Source of the DNA: Candidatus Saccharimonadota bacterium
GTDB taxonomy: Bacteria > Patescibacteriota > Saccharimonadia > Saccharimonadales > UBA4665
Length of the DNA stretch: 64,000 bases
Direction of reading: 5' to 3'
NCBI GenBank assembly: GCA_028286245.1
Contig: JAQBRY010000002.1
Span: 206,779 to 270,778 of the forward strand
Below are positions 45,201 through 53,222 of this stretch, piece by piece; the first letter of the stretch is position 1; the number at the start of each line of letters is the position of its first letter. Made by a program: the position numbers and the translations under genes. The notes beneath the pieces are model-generated. The model had not been told where the DNA came from and did not search any database. It was given only the letters and a program-made list of their open reading frames with translations.

Positions 45201-45767
45201 ATGGCTGATTTTGTATTTGTTACCAGTAATGATTTAAAAGTTTTGGCGGCCCAGCAAGCCTGTGACCAGTACGGCATAACGTTTGACAGAAAAGATCTGG
45301 ACATTAGCGAACTGCAGTCCGATAGCGGCGAAGAAATAGCCCGGGGCAAAGCCGAACAGGCCTACGCCGAGCTCGGCGTGCCCGTTGCCATTACCGACGA
45401 CAGCTGGATAATCCCTGGTCTTAATGGCTTCCCCGGCCCCTACATGAAACATGTTAATAAATGGCTAAGTGTGGACGATTATTTAAACCTGACCCGCAAC
45501 TTAGAAGATCGTCGCATTATCCTCAGAAGCATCATCGTCTATCAGGACGAGCATGGGCAGCAGGTATTTAGCACCGACATAGCCGGCCTGCTCATGAAAG
45601 AACCTCGAGGCAAATCGGACATTAAGCACTTTATGATTACCTCATTTGATGGTGGCGTGAACAGCGCCGCCGAGACCCTAGCGCCGGGCTACTCGCCGCT
45701 CAAAGACCTACGCACCAGCTGGGACGATCTATGCGAATGGCTGCAGGCCAGCCAAGTAGCTGCCTAG
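45201..45767 (+). CDS. HAM1/RdgB-like nucleoside triphosphate pyrophosphatase
   Basis: The 188-residue protein begins ADFVFVTSNDLKVLAAQQ, like the T-x-N-x-x-K start of the ITPase/Ham1 family, and has PVAITDDSWIIPGLNGFPGPYMKHV, matching the DDSGL...GFPG-x-Y region. Such enzymes hydrolyse non-canonical purine NTPs such as ITP and XTP. Here the usual ADSGL motif is TDDSW and SARFAG-like residues differ, so substrate choice may be altered. It follows the phosphatase gene by one base. Confidence 0.85.
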   Translation: MADFVFVTSNDLKVLAAQQACDQYGITFDRKDLDISELQSDSGEEIARGKAEQAYAELGVPVAITDDSWIIPGLNGFPGPYMKHVNKWLSVDDYLNLTRNLEDRRIILRSIIVYQDEHGQQVFSTDIAGLLMKEPRGKSDIKHFMITSFDGGVNSAAETLAPGYSPLKDLRTSWDDLCEWLQASQVAA

Positions 45768-45810
45768 CCTACCGGCTGCTATACTTAAGCAGTATTTATA
45801 AACAAAAATC

Positions 45811-46572
45811 ATGCTCGTAGAAATATTATTATTCTTTGTTGGCATCGTGGTTGGTGCCATGAATGCCATTGCCGGCGGCGGCATGCTGCTGGGCTTTCCC
45901 ATACTCTTAGCCGTGGGCGTGCCACCATTAATTGCTAACGCCACGTCAAATATTGTAGTACTACCCGGTCAGCTCACGTCCGCCTTTGGCTATCGCCGCT
46001 ACCTGCGAAAAGTTCCGCCTATTTATTTGTGGCTGATACTTCCCTGCGCCGTCGGCGGCGGTATTGGCGCCCTGATACTGCGTAACACCCCGGCAGCAAA
46101 TTTTGAACAGCTGGTACCCGGCTTAATTTTATTTGCCGTCATACTGTTTGCCTTTCAGCCCCTGCTCCACTTTCATTTGCACAAGCAACTGCGCAGCCGG
46201 GTAAATAAAATTGGACCGTTGTTTTACATTGGACTGGCGCTGCTGCCGCTCGGTATTTACGGCGGCTATTTTGGTGCCGGTTTTGGCTTTGTGATGCTGG
46301 CCTTTTTAGGTTTTAGCAAGCTGCAGGACGTGCACCAAATGAACGCCCTCAAAAACCTAGCGGCGGCCTCCATGGCCATCGTAACCATTGCCATACTATT
46401 TAGCGGTAACCTGATTGATTGGCACCACGGTCTCGCCATGGCGGCCGGCAATATGGCCGGCGGCTACCTGGGCGCCGTCTTTGCCCAAAAGATTTCATCA
46501 CACGCCATTCGATTTGTAGTCATTGCCATTGGGCTCATCACCGCCATCGGACTTTTTATCCATACGTACTAG
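45811..46572 (+). CDS. TauE/SafE-family membrane transporter
   Basis: The 253-residue protein has about eight hydrophobic helices and the family features GAMNAIAGGGMLLGFPILLAVGV, NATSNIVVLPGQ near the start, and a second repeat with GIYGGYFGAGFGFVMLAF. Members are thought to export sulfite, sulfonates or related anions. The substrate here is unknown. There is no ribosome binding site close to the ATG. Confidence 0.88.
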   Translation: MLVEILLFFVGIVVGAMNAIAGGGMLLGFPILLAVGVPPLIANATSNIVVLPGQLTSAFGYRRYLRKVPPIYLWLILPCAVGGGIGALILRNTPAANFEQLVPGLILFAVILFAFQPLLHFHLHKQLRSRVNKIGPLFYIGLALLPLGIYGGYFGAGFGFVMLAFLGFSKLQDVHQMNALKNLAAASMAIVTIAILFSGNLIDWHHGLAMAAGNMAGGYLGAVFAQKISSHAIRFVVIAIGLITAIGLFIHTY

Positions 46573-46699
46573 TCGTGGTTGCAGCTCGCAAAACTACGCC
46601 CGGCATCTGGCTATCAGATGTAAAACATGCTATATTAAGCCCTGCCTTAGGCAACAAATTGCACCCGCAAACCCAGGTTTGCCCGAGCAATTGAATTAA

Positions 46700-46776
46700 G
46701 GCGGCATAGCTCAGCTGGTTAGAGCGTCGGACTCATAAGCCGAAGGTCACTGGTTCAAGTCCAGTTGCCGCTACCA
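46700..46776 (+). tRNA. tRNA with anticodon CAT (Met or lysidine-modified Ile)
   Basis: Acceptor GGCGGCA/TGCCGCT, D arm GCTC/GAGC, anticodon loop CTCATAA, T arm ACTGG TTCAAGT CCAGT, discriminator A and encoded CCA are all present. The anticodon stem TCGGA/GCCGA has an A-G mismatch at its inner end. From sequence alone I cannot decide between elongator Met and Ile2; tilS at 42961 shows that the latter must exist in the genome. The 127 bases before it hold a TATATT hexamer (46631-46636) and a GCAAAC/GTTTGC hairpin. Confidence 0.93.
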
Positions 46777-46787
46777 AAGTAGTATTT

Positions 46788-46812
46788 TTAGCGTCTTCGG
46801 ACGCTAATTTTT
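46788..46812 (+). terminator. Terminator after the CAT tRNA
   Basis: TTAGCGTC, a TTCG tetraloop and GACGCTAA are followed by five T. It ends the tRNA transcript. The following 148 bases before the next gene show no other feature. Confidence 0.85.
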
Positions 46813-46987
46813 GTATTAAGAGATATGATTTGTTAAGTGTGGCAGTTCTAACGAACCTTTTCTAACACTGGTTTTATCTCACCCATCTTTGTACATAAAG
46901 TATATATTCGCTGACCAGTTTCCAAAAACGTAACTTTCACATCTGTAACTATTCATCGCAGTGGTACTTCTCTGTTATTATTTAACT

Positions 46988-47455
46988 GTGGTAGAACCAA
47001 ATTCCAACGCAAAGGCTGTCATTGAAAACATCAGTTATATTACTGTAGCTACTGTTGATGAGAGCGGCCAGCCCTGGAATACGCCACTGGCAGTGTTTCG
47101 TTTTGATGGTGACTACTGCATGTACTGGGCTTCTTGGTCTGATAATCAGCATTCCCAAAACATACGAACTAATGGCAAGGCATTTATTGTCATATATGAC
47201 AGTACCCCTGCCAGCGATAAACCGACAACAGGGGTGTACATACAAGCAGAAGCTAGTGAATTAAAAGACGAGCAAGAAGTAATGCAGGCGGCGCTCGTTT
47301 TCAAAGATAACACCTATAATCCCTCTGACGGCAAAGAATATTTGGGCGATAAGCCACGCCGAATTTATAAAGCCGTTCCACAACACATTTGGACAAATGA
47401 TGACAGCGAGGTCAATGGTGACTTCATTGATGTTCGTAAAGGAGCAGAAGCATGA
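46988..47455 (+). CDS. Pyridoxamine 5'-phosphate oxidase-like protein
   Basis: The 155-residue protein has the split beta-barrel pattern of the flavin-binding PNPOx-like superfamily: ISYITVATVDESGQPWNTPLAVFRFDGDYCMYWAS, then a long acidic C-terminal half. Such proteins bind FMN, F420 or heme. I took the GTG at 46988, with TATTAT six bases upstream; a longer start at 46961 is possible. It opens a three-gene operon in the candidate island. Confidence 0.78.
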   Translation: MVEPNSNAKAVIENISYITVATVDESGQPWNTPLAVFRFDGDYCMYWASWSDNQHSQNIRTNGKAFIVIYDSTPASDKPTTGVYIQAEASELKDEQEVMQAALVFKDNTYNPSDGKEYLGDKPRRIYKAVPQHIWTNDDSEVNGDFIDVRKGAEA

Positions 47456-47964
47456 AACTTATTTGGAGCCCAGCCATTACCTTAGATGGGAATATCGCTA
47501 AAGCTGACGGTAACTCGGACTGGCCTACCGGAACTGATGGTAATCAATTCCATGAACTTATACAAAAATGTGGCTGCGTAATTGTTGGCAAGAATACCTA
47601 TAACCAATACAAGGGGGAGGTTTTCCCAGTCGAGGGTGCAATAACGTTTGTATGGACACATAGCCCAGAAGACAGTGAAAAGAACGAGGGCGTAGAGTAT
47701 ATTTCTGGTAATCCAAAACAGGTGCTAGAAGCAGTTGCAAGAAAGGGCTATGACGAATGCGTCTTGGCTGGTGGTTCAGCAACGAATGACGCTTTCGTAA
47801 GCGCCGGTCTTGTTGATGAGATATCGGCCACAATATACCCTCTATTATTTGGCACTGGCATGCGACTTCTTTCAGGTAATGACATAGACATACAACTAGA
47901 GTTCATAAGCTCTACTAATATTGGTGATGGGGTCATTCGTAATAGGTATAAGGTAATCAAGTAA
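47452..47964 (+). CDS. Dihydrofolate reductase / RibD C-terminal-like protein
   Basis: The 170-residue protein has the RibD_C/DHFR-like fold: LIWSPAITLDGNIAKADGNSDWPTG at the start, VIVGKNTYNQY, and the C-terminal VLAGGSATNDAFVSAGLVDEISATIYPLLFGTG. NADPH-dependent reductases of this group act on pteridine or riboflavin intermediates or unknown substrates. It overlaps the genes on either side by four and one bases, so the three are translationally coupled. Confidence 0.88.
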   Translation: MKLIWSPAITLDGNIAKADGNSDWPTGTDGNQFHELIQKCGCVIVGKNTYNQYKGEVFPVEGAITFVWTHSPEDSEKNEGVEYISGNPKQVLEAVARKGYDECVLAGGSATNDAFVSAGLVDEISATIYPLLFGTGMRLLSGNDIDIQLEFISSTNIGDGVIRNRYKVIK

Positions 47965-48542
47965 TGATTGAAGTAACTGATAAAATCCACCGTATTCTAG
48001 CGCCCCGGTTAGTCGTCACAATCGGCACAAAAGACAAGGACGGCCGTCAAAACATCATTCCAATCAACAACATCACCTCAATCAGCACTGAGCCGAGCAT
48101 GGTCATTATTGCCGTGTATAAACCTTGGATCACGGCCGAAAACCTAAAGACAGCTAAAGCTTTTACCGTTTCAGTGCCGCACCGGGAGCAGCTTGAGCTT
48201 ATTTGGAAGCTTGGTCAGAAGTACTCTGGCTACAATTCCGGTAAAGATAAGATTGATGAGTTTGCGGACAACTTAGACTTAGACTTTTCAGAGCATGGTC
48301 CAGTTATTAAAGACGCACTAGGCTGGGTAGAATACGAGATTATTGATTTACCTAAAGATGTTGGCGGTAATCACTTAATGGTCATCGGGCAACACAGCAA
48401 GGCTAAGGTAAATGAAAAGTACTATAACCAAGACATAAACCCACTTGGCAACCCTAAGCCTTTCATGCAATGGGAACGCAATAACTTTGCCGAAGCGTCA
48501 GATATTTTCAGTATAGATTATTTTAGAGACCCAGGTTTTTAG
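47964..48542 (+). CDS. Flavin reductase-like, FMN-binding split-barrel protein
   Basis: The 192-residue protein resembles flavin reductase-like domains: RLVVTIGTKDKDGRQNIIPINNITSISTEPSMVIIAVY, then NLKTAKAFTVSVPHREQLEL and GWVEYEIIDL. Such proteins bind FMN and often reduce it with NAD(P)H. As the third gene of the unit it may supply reduced flavin to its partners. It ends before a hairpin terminator at 48704. Confidence 0.82.
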   Translation: MIEVTDKIHRILAPRLVVTIGTKDKDGRQNIIPINNITSISTEPSMVIIAVYKPWITAENLKTAKAFTVSVPHREQLELIWKLGQKYSGYNSGKDKIDEFADNLDLDFSEHGPVIKDALGWVEYEIIDLPKDVGGNHLMVIGQHSKAKVNEKYYNQDINPLGNPKPFMQWERNNFAEASDIFSIDYFRDPGF

Positions 48543-48703
48543 CCCCCGTATGGGCTTCTAGCCTATCTAGTTCCACACTACTATCCTAGTAGCTAACAGC
48601 GCTGAAAGTATTGGTGGCTTTGACAATCTCATACATAGCTATCAGTTCTCCTTTGATTTCGTTCCATTTCGTCAACGCCGCTGCTACCAAGGCATGATTT
48701 AAG

Positions 48704-48725
48704 TCGCCTTACGAGGCGATTTTTT
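48704..48725 (+). terminator. Terminator of the flavin-enzyme operon
   Basis: TCGCCT, loop TACG and AGGCGA are followed by a run of T. It separates the operon from the convergent Ntn hydrolase gene. The rest of 48543-48735 shows no gene. Confidence 0.75.
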
Positions 48726-48735
48726 CTTTGCAACT

Positions 48736-49332
48736 TTACAGACTAATTATACCGTTAGAGGTTATGAGTTTGACGGTAATGTTATTGTTCACATGGGCTG
48801 TAAACGCTTTAGCTGTCTCTGATATTGCTCGTTTTGCCAACTGAATAACTTCAGCGGTATCCTTTAAGCTGTCTTTACCAACCACCTCATCGAATATCTC
48901 ATATGCAATTTTAGTATATCCGCCATGAATATATGCTTTGTCCGAACTTCTTGGAATATAACCCGTATTGGACATGAATGCGTTTATTTGTTGATTACCA
49001 TCCTTATCAATCCCAGCCAAAATAATTCCTATAAATTGCACACCTGGAGGAAGAAACATATACTCTTCGCTTAAATAATTTTGTAGTTTTTCAATTGAAG
49101 ATTCATAGTCGATTGTACCGTTTAATGATTCAGCGAAACCTTCCAGAAACGTGTGATAATCTTCCAATCCGTCACCGTAGGGTAAAATACTGCACTTTTC
49201 GTAATTATATATTTTCTGAGCGTTTTCAATCGTTTCTGTTGCTCGATTGAGTCCAGGATAGCTACGACTTGCTTTCCCGTCAGATGCTATCACAATCCCA
49301 TCTTTACTTTTACAGGCAATTACTAAAGTCAT
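48736..49332 (-). CDS. Proteasome-like Ntn hydrolase
   Basis: The 198-residue protein begins MTLVIACKSKDGIVIASDGKASR. After Met removal, Thr1 would be the nucleophile and the Asp of ASDGK falls at position 17, exactly as in proteasome beta and HslV subunits; a Lys in NAQKIYNYEK aligns with proteasomal Lys33. No HslU, ARC or other proteasome ATPase is seen nearby. It is AT-rich compared with neighbours and lies inside the candidate tRNA-flanked island. It could be a self-assembling peptidase like Anbu or HslV, but that is inference. Confidence 0.75.
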   Translation of the reverse strand: MTLVIACKSKDGIVIASDGKASRSYPGLNRATETIENAQKIYNYEKCSILPYGDGLEDYHTFLEGFAESLNGTIDYESSIEKLQNYLSEEYMFLPPGVQFIGIILAGIDKDGNQQINAFMSNTGYIPRSSDKAYIHGGYTKIAYEIFDEVVGKDSLKDTAEVIQLAKRAISETAKAFTAHVNNNITVKLITSNGIISL

Positions 49333-49377
49333 CGTTTAATTATAAGCCATGCAGTTTGTGTTTGAATAACAAGAAGC

Positions 49378-49421
49378 CTCATAAGCCTGGGGTCAGTGGT
49401 TCAAGTCCACTTGTCGCTACC
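49378..49421 (+). repeat. 3' half of a CAT tRNA, probable attachment-site copy
   Basis: From the anticodon loop to CC this segment matches 38 of 44 bases of the tRNA at 46732-46775. Two of the changes are compensatory (T arm ACTGG/CCAGT becomes AGTGG/CCACT), so it derives from a functional tRNA 3' half. No 5' half precedes it. Such a fragment is the usual mark of integration at a tRNA gene. Confidence 0.75.
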
Positions 49422-49457
49422 TTTTGATATTTTTAAAAAAGTTGTTATAATATTGTT

Positions 49458-49997
49458 ATGAAAGAGTGTAGCCGAGTTTACGAGAGAATTGCAACAGGTG
49501 AGTTGCACTCTTGGCTCGTGTACAAGAATCTTGAGCATGGCGTCATGGCCCTGCTCGACGCTATGCCCGTTGCCGAGGGGCACATAACAGTTGCCACTCT
49601 GGCCTGCGCACCTTCCACGGACGAAATCAAATCCCCTGTTTTGTACAACAAAATGATGACCGTAGCCAAATTTGCCGGTAGAGTACTCTCCGAGGTTTAC
49701 CCAGACGCACCCTATATTAGTGCACTTACGGCAAGTAACCAAATCCGGCACCCTCACAGCCACAGAGCGCAAGCGGACGAGGACGCTAATTGGGCCAAGC
49801 GATTCGCAAAGTTGGAAGCCTGGCCCCGCCTGCAACTGAGTCCTGGCTTCATGGATCATATCCAGGGTCAGCTAACTAGTTCGGGTGCCGTACAGGAGCT
49901 GTGGCAAGCCTGCGACGCTGAAGTAATAGCCTTAGGCGCCCCTGATACCGAAACAGTCCAAGCAATCCAACAGCTCGGCATACTCCTACCTCAATAG
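49458..49997 (+). CDS. HIT-family protein
   Basis: The 179-residue protein shows the HIT fold: ALLDAMPVAEGHITVATLA, then the His triad HPHSHRA (98-104) with three alternating His. HIT proteins hydrolyse or transfer nucleotides. The C-terminal 70 residues are not recognisable. TTGATA (49424-49429) and TATAAT (49446-49451) form a promoter six bases before the ATG, directly after the tRNA fragment. Confidence 0.8.
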   Translation: MKECSRVYERIATGELHSWLVYKNLEHGVMALLDAMPVAEGHITVATLACAPSTDEIKSPVLYNKMMTVAKFAGRVLSEVYPDAPYISALTASNQIRHPHSHRAQADEDANWAKRFAKLEAWPRLQLSPGFMDHIQGQLTSSGAVQELWQACDAEVIALGAPDTETVQAIQQLGILLPQ

Positions 49998-50054
49998 AAT
50001 TCTATACGTTTCAGTATATTTGTACTTTTGTAAACATTTTTATATAATACTACT

Positions 50055-50510
50055 ATGAATTACGAATTTGGCAGAAGGTTTGATGCTCCAAGACAACCGA
50101 TACGAGATAAAGATGCGGTAATTCCCGGTCAGTGGCTCTGGCCCCACTATACTAATCCTGCCTTCGATAGCGGCGTAAGTGTCTACCTCCACCCTGCTCA
50201 TGAAACTACTACGGCACATGGCTTAGCCGTAGTTGATGGTGCAACATATCTGTATAGCGACCGGCTGCCTGTCGACTATGACAAGCTCCATCAAGCTGGC
50301 GAACAAGTGGCACGCGAACTTGGAACAAATGAGTCAGCCCATTACTTTGAAGCTATGCTCCAACGAGCAATGGAAGACCCAGAGCTTCAACTCGTACATT
50401 TGATAACAGGTGTTAATCGAGGTAATGGTTTTCCATACCATGTTTACGGAATCATGCACGATCCAGTTCTTGCAGCTCCTGCGCCTACTAAAATCCCCGA
50501 ATTAGGGTAA
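50055..50510 (+). CDS. Hypothetical protein
   Basis: A 151-residue soluble protein that I do not recognise. It has several conserved-looking aromatic and His residues (GQWLWPHYTNPAF, YLHPAHETTTAHG, AHYFEAML). TATAAT (50043-50048) lies exactly six bases before the ATG, so it is likely leaderless. Confidence 0.62.
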   Translation: MNYEFGRRFDAPRQPIRDKDAVIPGQWLWPHYTNPAFDSGVSVYLHPAHETTTAHGLAVVDGATYLYSDRLPVDYDKLHQAGEQVARELGTNESAHYFEAMLQRAMEDPELQLVHLITGVNRGNGFPYHVYGIMHDPVLAAPAPTKIPELG

Positions 50511-50533
50511 TTCCGGCAGCCTGCCACTGGTGT

Positions 50534-50539
50534 TATAAT
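50534..50539 (+). promoter_or_regulatory. -10 element ahead of the structured leader
   Basis: A perfect TATAAT right after the preceding stop codon. Transcription would start near 50546, inside the 5' arm of the long stem. Only a weak -35 (TTCCGG) is seen. Confidence 0.55.
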
Positions 50540-50542
50540 ACC

Positions 50543-50617
50543 GGGGATGCGATGACCGAGAATAGGTGGTAGTCCGGAAGGGCTGCAACGGTAGGATTAT
50601 GTCTACCTCGCATCTCC
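50543..50617 (+). ncRNA. Structured leader RNA, three-way junction (class unknown)
   Basis: A 10-base-pair closing stem (50543-50552 with 50608-50617, one G-U) encloses two hairpins. The first is a 7-base-pair stem (50569-50575 with 50580-50586) capped by the GNRA loop GGAA. The second is GGTAG (50590-50594) with CTACC (50603-50607) and a short loop. It ends seven bases before the start codon of the next gene. A GNRA loop beside a junction is typical of folded regulatory RNAs. I could not match it to a riboswitch class. Confidence 0.55.
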
Positions 50618-50624
50618 AACAATT

Positions 50625-51602
50625 ATGACAGCCCAAAATTACATCCAGTCGAAGCTTGATGATCTCCGAACTCCACTCGGCCTTGAAAAGATTGCCGACG
50701 ACGCACTGGTTGCAGAAGCCATTTTTAAAGCGATCACTTCTAAAAAATTCCGTAAATATAGTCTTAGCCCCGAACAGTCCGATCATATCAAGTCTTCGAT
50801 AGCCTTAAATATACAGAATAAAGAGCCCATAAAAGCAACGCTCGTTTTTGGCGGCTACAAGCTATGGCGGCTAGAGGAAACCCCGGAAGTTGACTGGGCG
50901 GAACTATTCTCACTTATGTATTACACGAACTGGGTTAAGCCGATTTGCGAAATCTACGAACCCGGCATCTGGTTCGACTTCTTTTCTGACGACGTTATTG
51001 TGCCAAAGATGAATAATGTATCCCCGGATGATACAAAAATCTATCAAGATAGCTTCAAAAAGCTCTTAGTTTTCCTGAAGGCTTATCAACCAGAGAATCT
51101 CAACATGACGCTCAACCGCGTTGGCGATCAATACGAAAGCTATCAAGCCTTCGAAACAGATCTAGAAGATCAAATGAAAACACTCGCCGCAAATCTTGAG
51201 GGTGGTTTGCCTGTTCTGAACGATGTAGCGCGCGCAACGCTGGACTTAAACGTTCGCACAACGCCAGAACAACTAGCCGACCCGCTGTGGCACGAAAAAG
51301 TCCAGCTGATGCATGACGGCTACGCCCAAGTGAAAGGACGGCGCCCATATTATCGACAGCCCGATAAATTTAATATTATGACCACGCCCCTAAACGGAAT
51401 GCTCGCCGTAGGTACAACTAAAGATACCATTATGAAATTTTGGATTGGCGCCGGCGTACTAAAGCCTCGTGACGACACTTTCAGGCAAATAATCTTCTCG
51501 CCAAATCAGCTTGAGCGTTCGCAGTTTGAACTACAGCCAATCTCGATTGTCGGCTTGAGCAGCAAGAATTTTAGCAAGGTCAGAGTACTTAAAGAAATTT
51601 AA
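50625..51602 (+). CDS. Possible isocyanide synthase (PvcA/Dit1)-like protein
   Basis: A 325-residue soluble protein. Its first half resembles the PvcA/Dit1 family pattern in order: ATLVFGGYK, a helix with WAELFSLMYYTN, then EIYEPGIWFDFFSDDVIV and VSPDDTKIYQDSFKKLL, compared with the YxPGaxxxixSDGxvFxDl and YxxxLxxL of that family. The usual SDGR is SDDV. PvcA-type enzymes make isonitriles from amino acids. The similarity is weak and by eye, so the function is unproven. It is the only gene behind the structured leader RNA and has no Shine-Dalgarno sequence. Confidence 0.4.
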   Translation: MTAQNYIQSKLDDLRTPLGLEKIADDALVAEAIFKAITSKKFRKYSLSPEQSDHIKSSIALNIQNKEPIKATLVFGGYKLWRLEETPEVDWAELFSLMYYTNWVKPICEIYEPGIWFDFFSDDVIVPKMNNVSPDDTKIYQDSFKKLLVFLKAYQPENLNMTLNRVGDQYESYQAFETDLEDQMKTLAANLEGGLPVLNDVARATLDLNVRTTPEQLADPLWHEKVQLMHDGYAQVKGRRPYYRQPDKFNIMTTPLNGMLAVGTTKDTIMKFWIGAGVLKPRDDTFRQIIFSPNQLERSQFELQPISIVGLSSKNFSKVRVLKEI

Positions 51603-51690
51603 AGCCGGCAAGCCATTAGGCGTACCTCTTATCCTGTTTTTTGCTACACTGTCGATAGAATTATAGTAATAGTAAATAGTTAGGACGGGT

Positions 51691-51909
51691 ATGTTTCACT
51701 TGCACTTTTATCACTGGCTTATGAATTTTTTAGGCGTCAATAACGGCGAGAACGCCTTTGCCACGCACATGTACAACTTTTGGTCAGGCTTTGGCGGCAA
51801 CATCAGCGTGCTGGCGCTCGGTGGCGCCGTATTCGGTATCTACCGGCACAGCCTAAAGCGCTTCTACGTAAACCCACTGCATCTTGGTCATAAAAACGAC
51901 AAAAAGTAG
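51691..51909 (+). CDS. Small membrane protein
   Basis: A 72-residue protein with a His/Trp-rich N-terminus (MFHLHFYHWLMNFLG), one clear membrane helix (about 32-52) and a basic C-terminal tail. An AGGACGG sequence precedes the ATG. I do not recognise the family; a holin-like form is possible but there are no phage genes nearby. Confidence 0.6.
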   Translation: MFHLHFYHWLMNFLGVNNGENAFATHMYNFWSGFGGNISVLALGGAVFGIYRHSLKRFYVNPLHLGHKNDKK

Positions 51910-51959
51910 ACACGCTTGAGCTCCTCCGGCTTTGCTATAATTATGTAAAAGGAGATGCC

Positions 51960-52397
51960 ATGGAAAACGCCAAAGATTACAATGCCATTGTAACGGTAGT
52001 TGTCGCTGCTCCCGTTAACAAAGTTTGGGATGCAATAACCAAGCCCGAACTTATAAAGCAGTACATGCACGGCACCAATACCGAGACCGACTGGGCCGTA
52101 GGCAGCCCTGTTAGCTGGAGCGGCGAATGGAACGGCAAAGCTTACACCGATAAGGGCCTTGTGCTACAAAATGAGTTTCAGAAATTACTAAGTTATACTC
52201 ACTGGAGCCCGATGGGCGGCAGCGAAGACGCGCCCGAAAACTATCACGTCGTAACCATAGAACTCACTGAGCAGAACGGCTCCACCCAGCTCACCCTAAC
52301 TCAAAGCAATAACCCAAGCCAAGAAGCCGCCGACCAAATGGCCAGCAACGCCTGGGGCCCCATGCTACAAGCCCTCAAAACCATAGCCGAAAACTAA
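51960..52397 (+). CDS. SRPBCC / AHSA1-type ligand-binding protein
   Basis: The 145-residue protein has the START-like domain pattern of the AHSA1 family: VTVVVAAPVNKVWDAITKPELIKQYM at the start, WSGEWNGKAYTDKGLVL in the middle, and a long C-terminal helix (AADQMASNAWGPMLQALKTIAE). These proteins bind hydrophobic ligands or act as co-chaperone-like modules. An AAGGAG site precedes the ATG. It shares a one-base stop/start overlap with the following hydrolase. Confidence 0.85.
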   Translation: MENAKDYNAIVTVVVAAPVNKVWDAITKPELIKQYMHGTNTETDWAVGSPVSWSGEWNGKAYTDKGLVLQNEFQKLLSYTHWSPMGGSEDAPENYHVVTIELTEQNGSTQLTLTQSNNPSQEAADQMASNAWGPMLQALKTIAEN

Positions 52398-52981
52398 TGG
52401 CTAAGCCTACAAAGACCGTCCTACTTGTCCCAGGCTTTCAAGAAGACCTAACCACCCACAATTACCGAGCGACTATATCCGCCATTGAGGGCAAGGGCTA
52501 TAAAGTCGTTTTTGTTCCTATTAGCTGGAAACGCACCACTCTCGACGACTGGGTAGCCCAGCTCAACGCCGTATACCAAAAACATGAACCGCAGGACACC
52601 ATACTTGCCGGTTTTTCTTACGGATCGATGGTCGCCTTTACCGCGGCCAGCCAACGGCTGCCCGTGGAGCTGTGGCTGTTTTCCCTGTCGCCCTATTTTG
52701 CTGAAGACATACCACTTCTAAAACAGGTGTGGCTGCGTAATATCGGCAAGAGGCGGCAAGAAAGCTTTGCAAGAGTATCGTTTAACAAACTTGCTGCTGC
52801 AATTACCTGCAAAACGCTCCTGTTTATTGGCGAACTGGAAGCCGCAAAATATCCGCTCATTAATAGCCGCTCCCAGCAAGCACACAAGCTCCTACCATCC
52901 TCGAAGTTGATTCGCATTCCATCGTGCGATCACGACGTAACCTCAAAACCATATGTCCAGGTAATTCAGCAAACAGTCTAA
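52397..52981 (+). CDS. Alpha/beta hydrolase
   Basis: The 194-residue protein has a compact alpha/beta hydrolase core: VLLVPGFQEDLTTH (oxyanion region), the nucleophile elbow GFSYGS with Ser74, and a late His (IPSCDHDV). The acid residue may be the Glu in FIGELEAAK. Substrate is unknown. Its ATG overlaps the stop of the AHSA1-like gene by one base, so the two are coupled. Confidence 0.82.
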   Translation: MAKPTKTVLLVPGFQEDLTTHNYRATISAIEGKGYKVVFVPISWKRTTLDDWVAQLNAVYQKHEPQDTILAGFSYGSMVAFTAASQRLPVELWLFSLSPYFAEDIPLLKQVWLRNIGKRRQESFARVSFNKLAAAITCKTLLFIGELEAAKYPLINSRSQQAHKLLPSSKLIRIPSCDHDVTSKPYVQVIQQTV

Positions 52982-52987
52982 ATCTTT

Positions 52988-53107
52988 CTAGCGAGGGGAT
53001 GAGTCTTTAAACTTTTCGATGGCCTGTTGCTCGCGTTCCTGGATGTAGCGCTCCAGCATTTTTATTTGGCCTTGGTTCAGCTCGGGAAAGTCTTGTGATA
53101 ATTGCAT
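52988..53107 (-). CDS. 39-residue hypothetical peptide
   Basis: The frame from ATG 53107 to TAG 52988 encodes a hydrophilic, helix-prone peptide (MQLSQDFPELNQGQIKMLER and a Glu/Gln/Lys-rich end). A strong AAAGGAG site five bases upstream supports translation. Nothing else is visible in this 193-base gap. Confidence 0.6.
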   Translation of the reverse strand: MQLSQDFPELNQGQIKMLERYIQEREQQAIEKFKDSSPR

Positions 53108-53222
53108 GCTATCTCCTTTAGAATACTCAATCTAATATACCTTTCCTGGGTGCTCCCGACTGTAGAATTTCTTATTGTGCCAACAGATTGCTAAATACCA
53201 TGCCAAGTTCTATGATGGGCGC

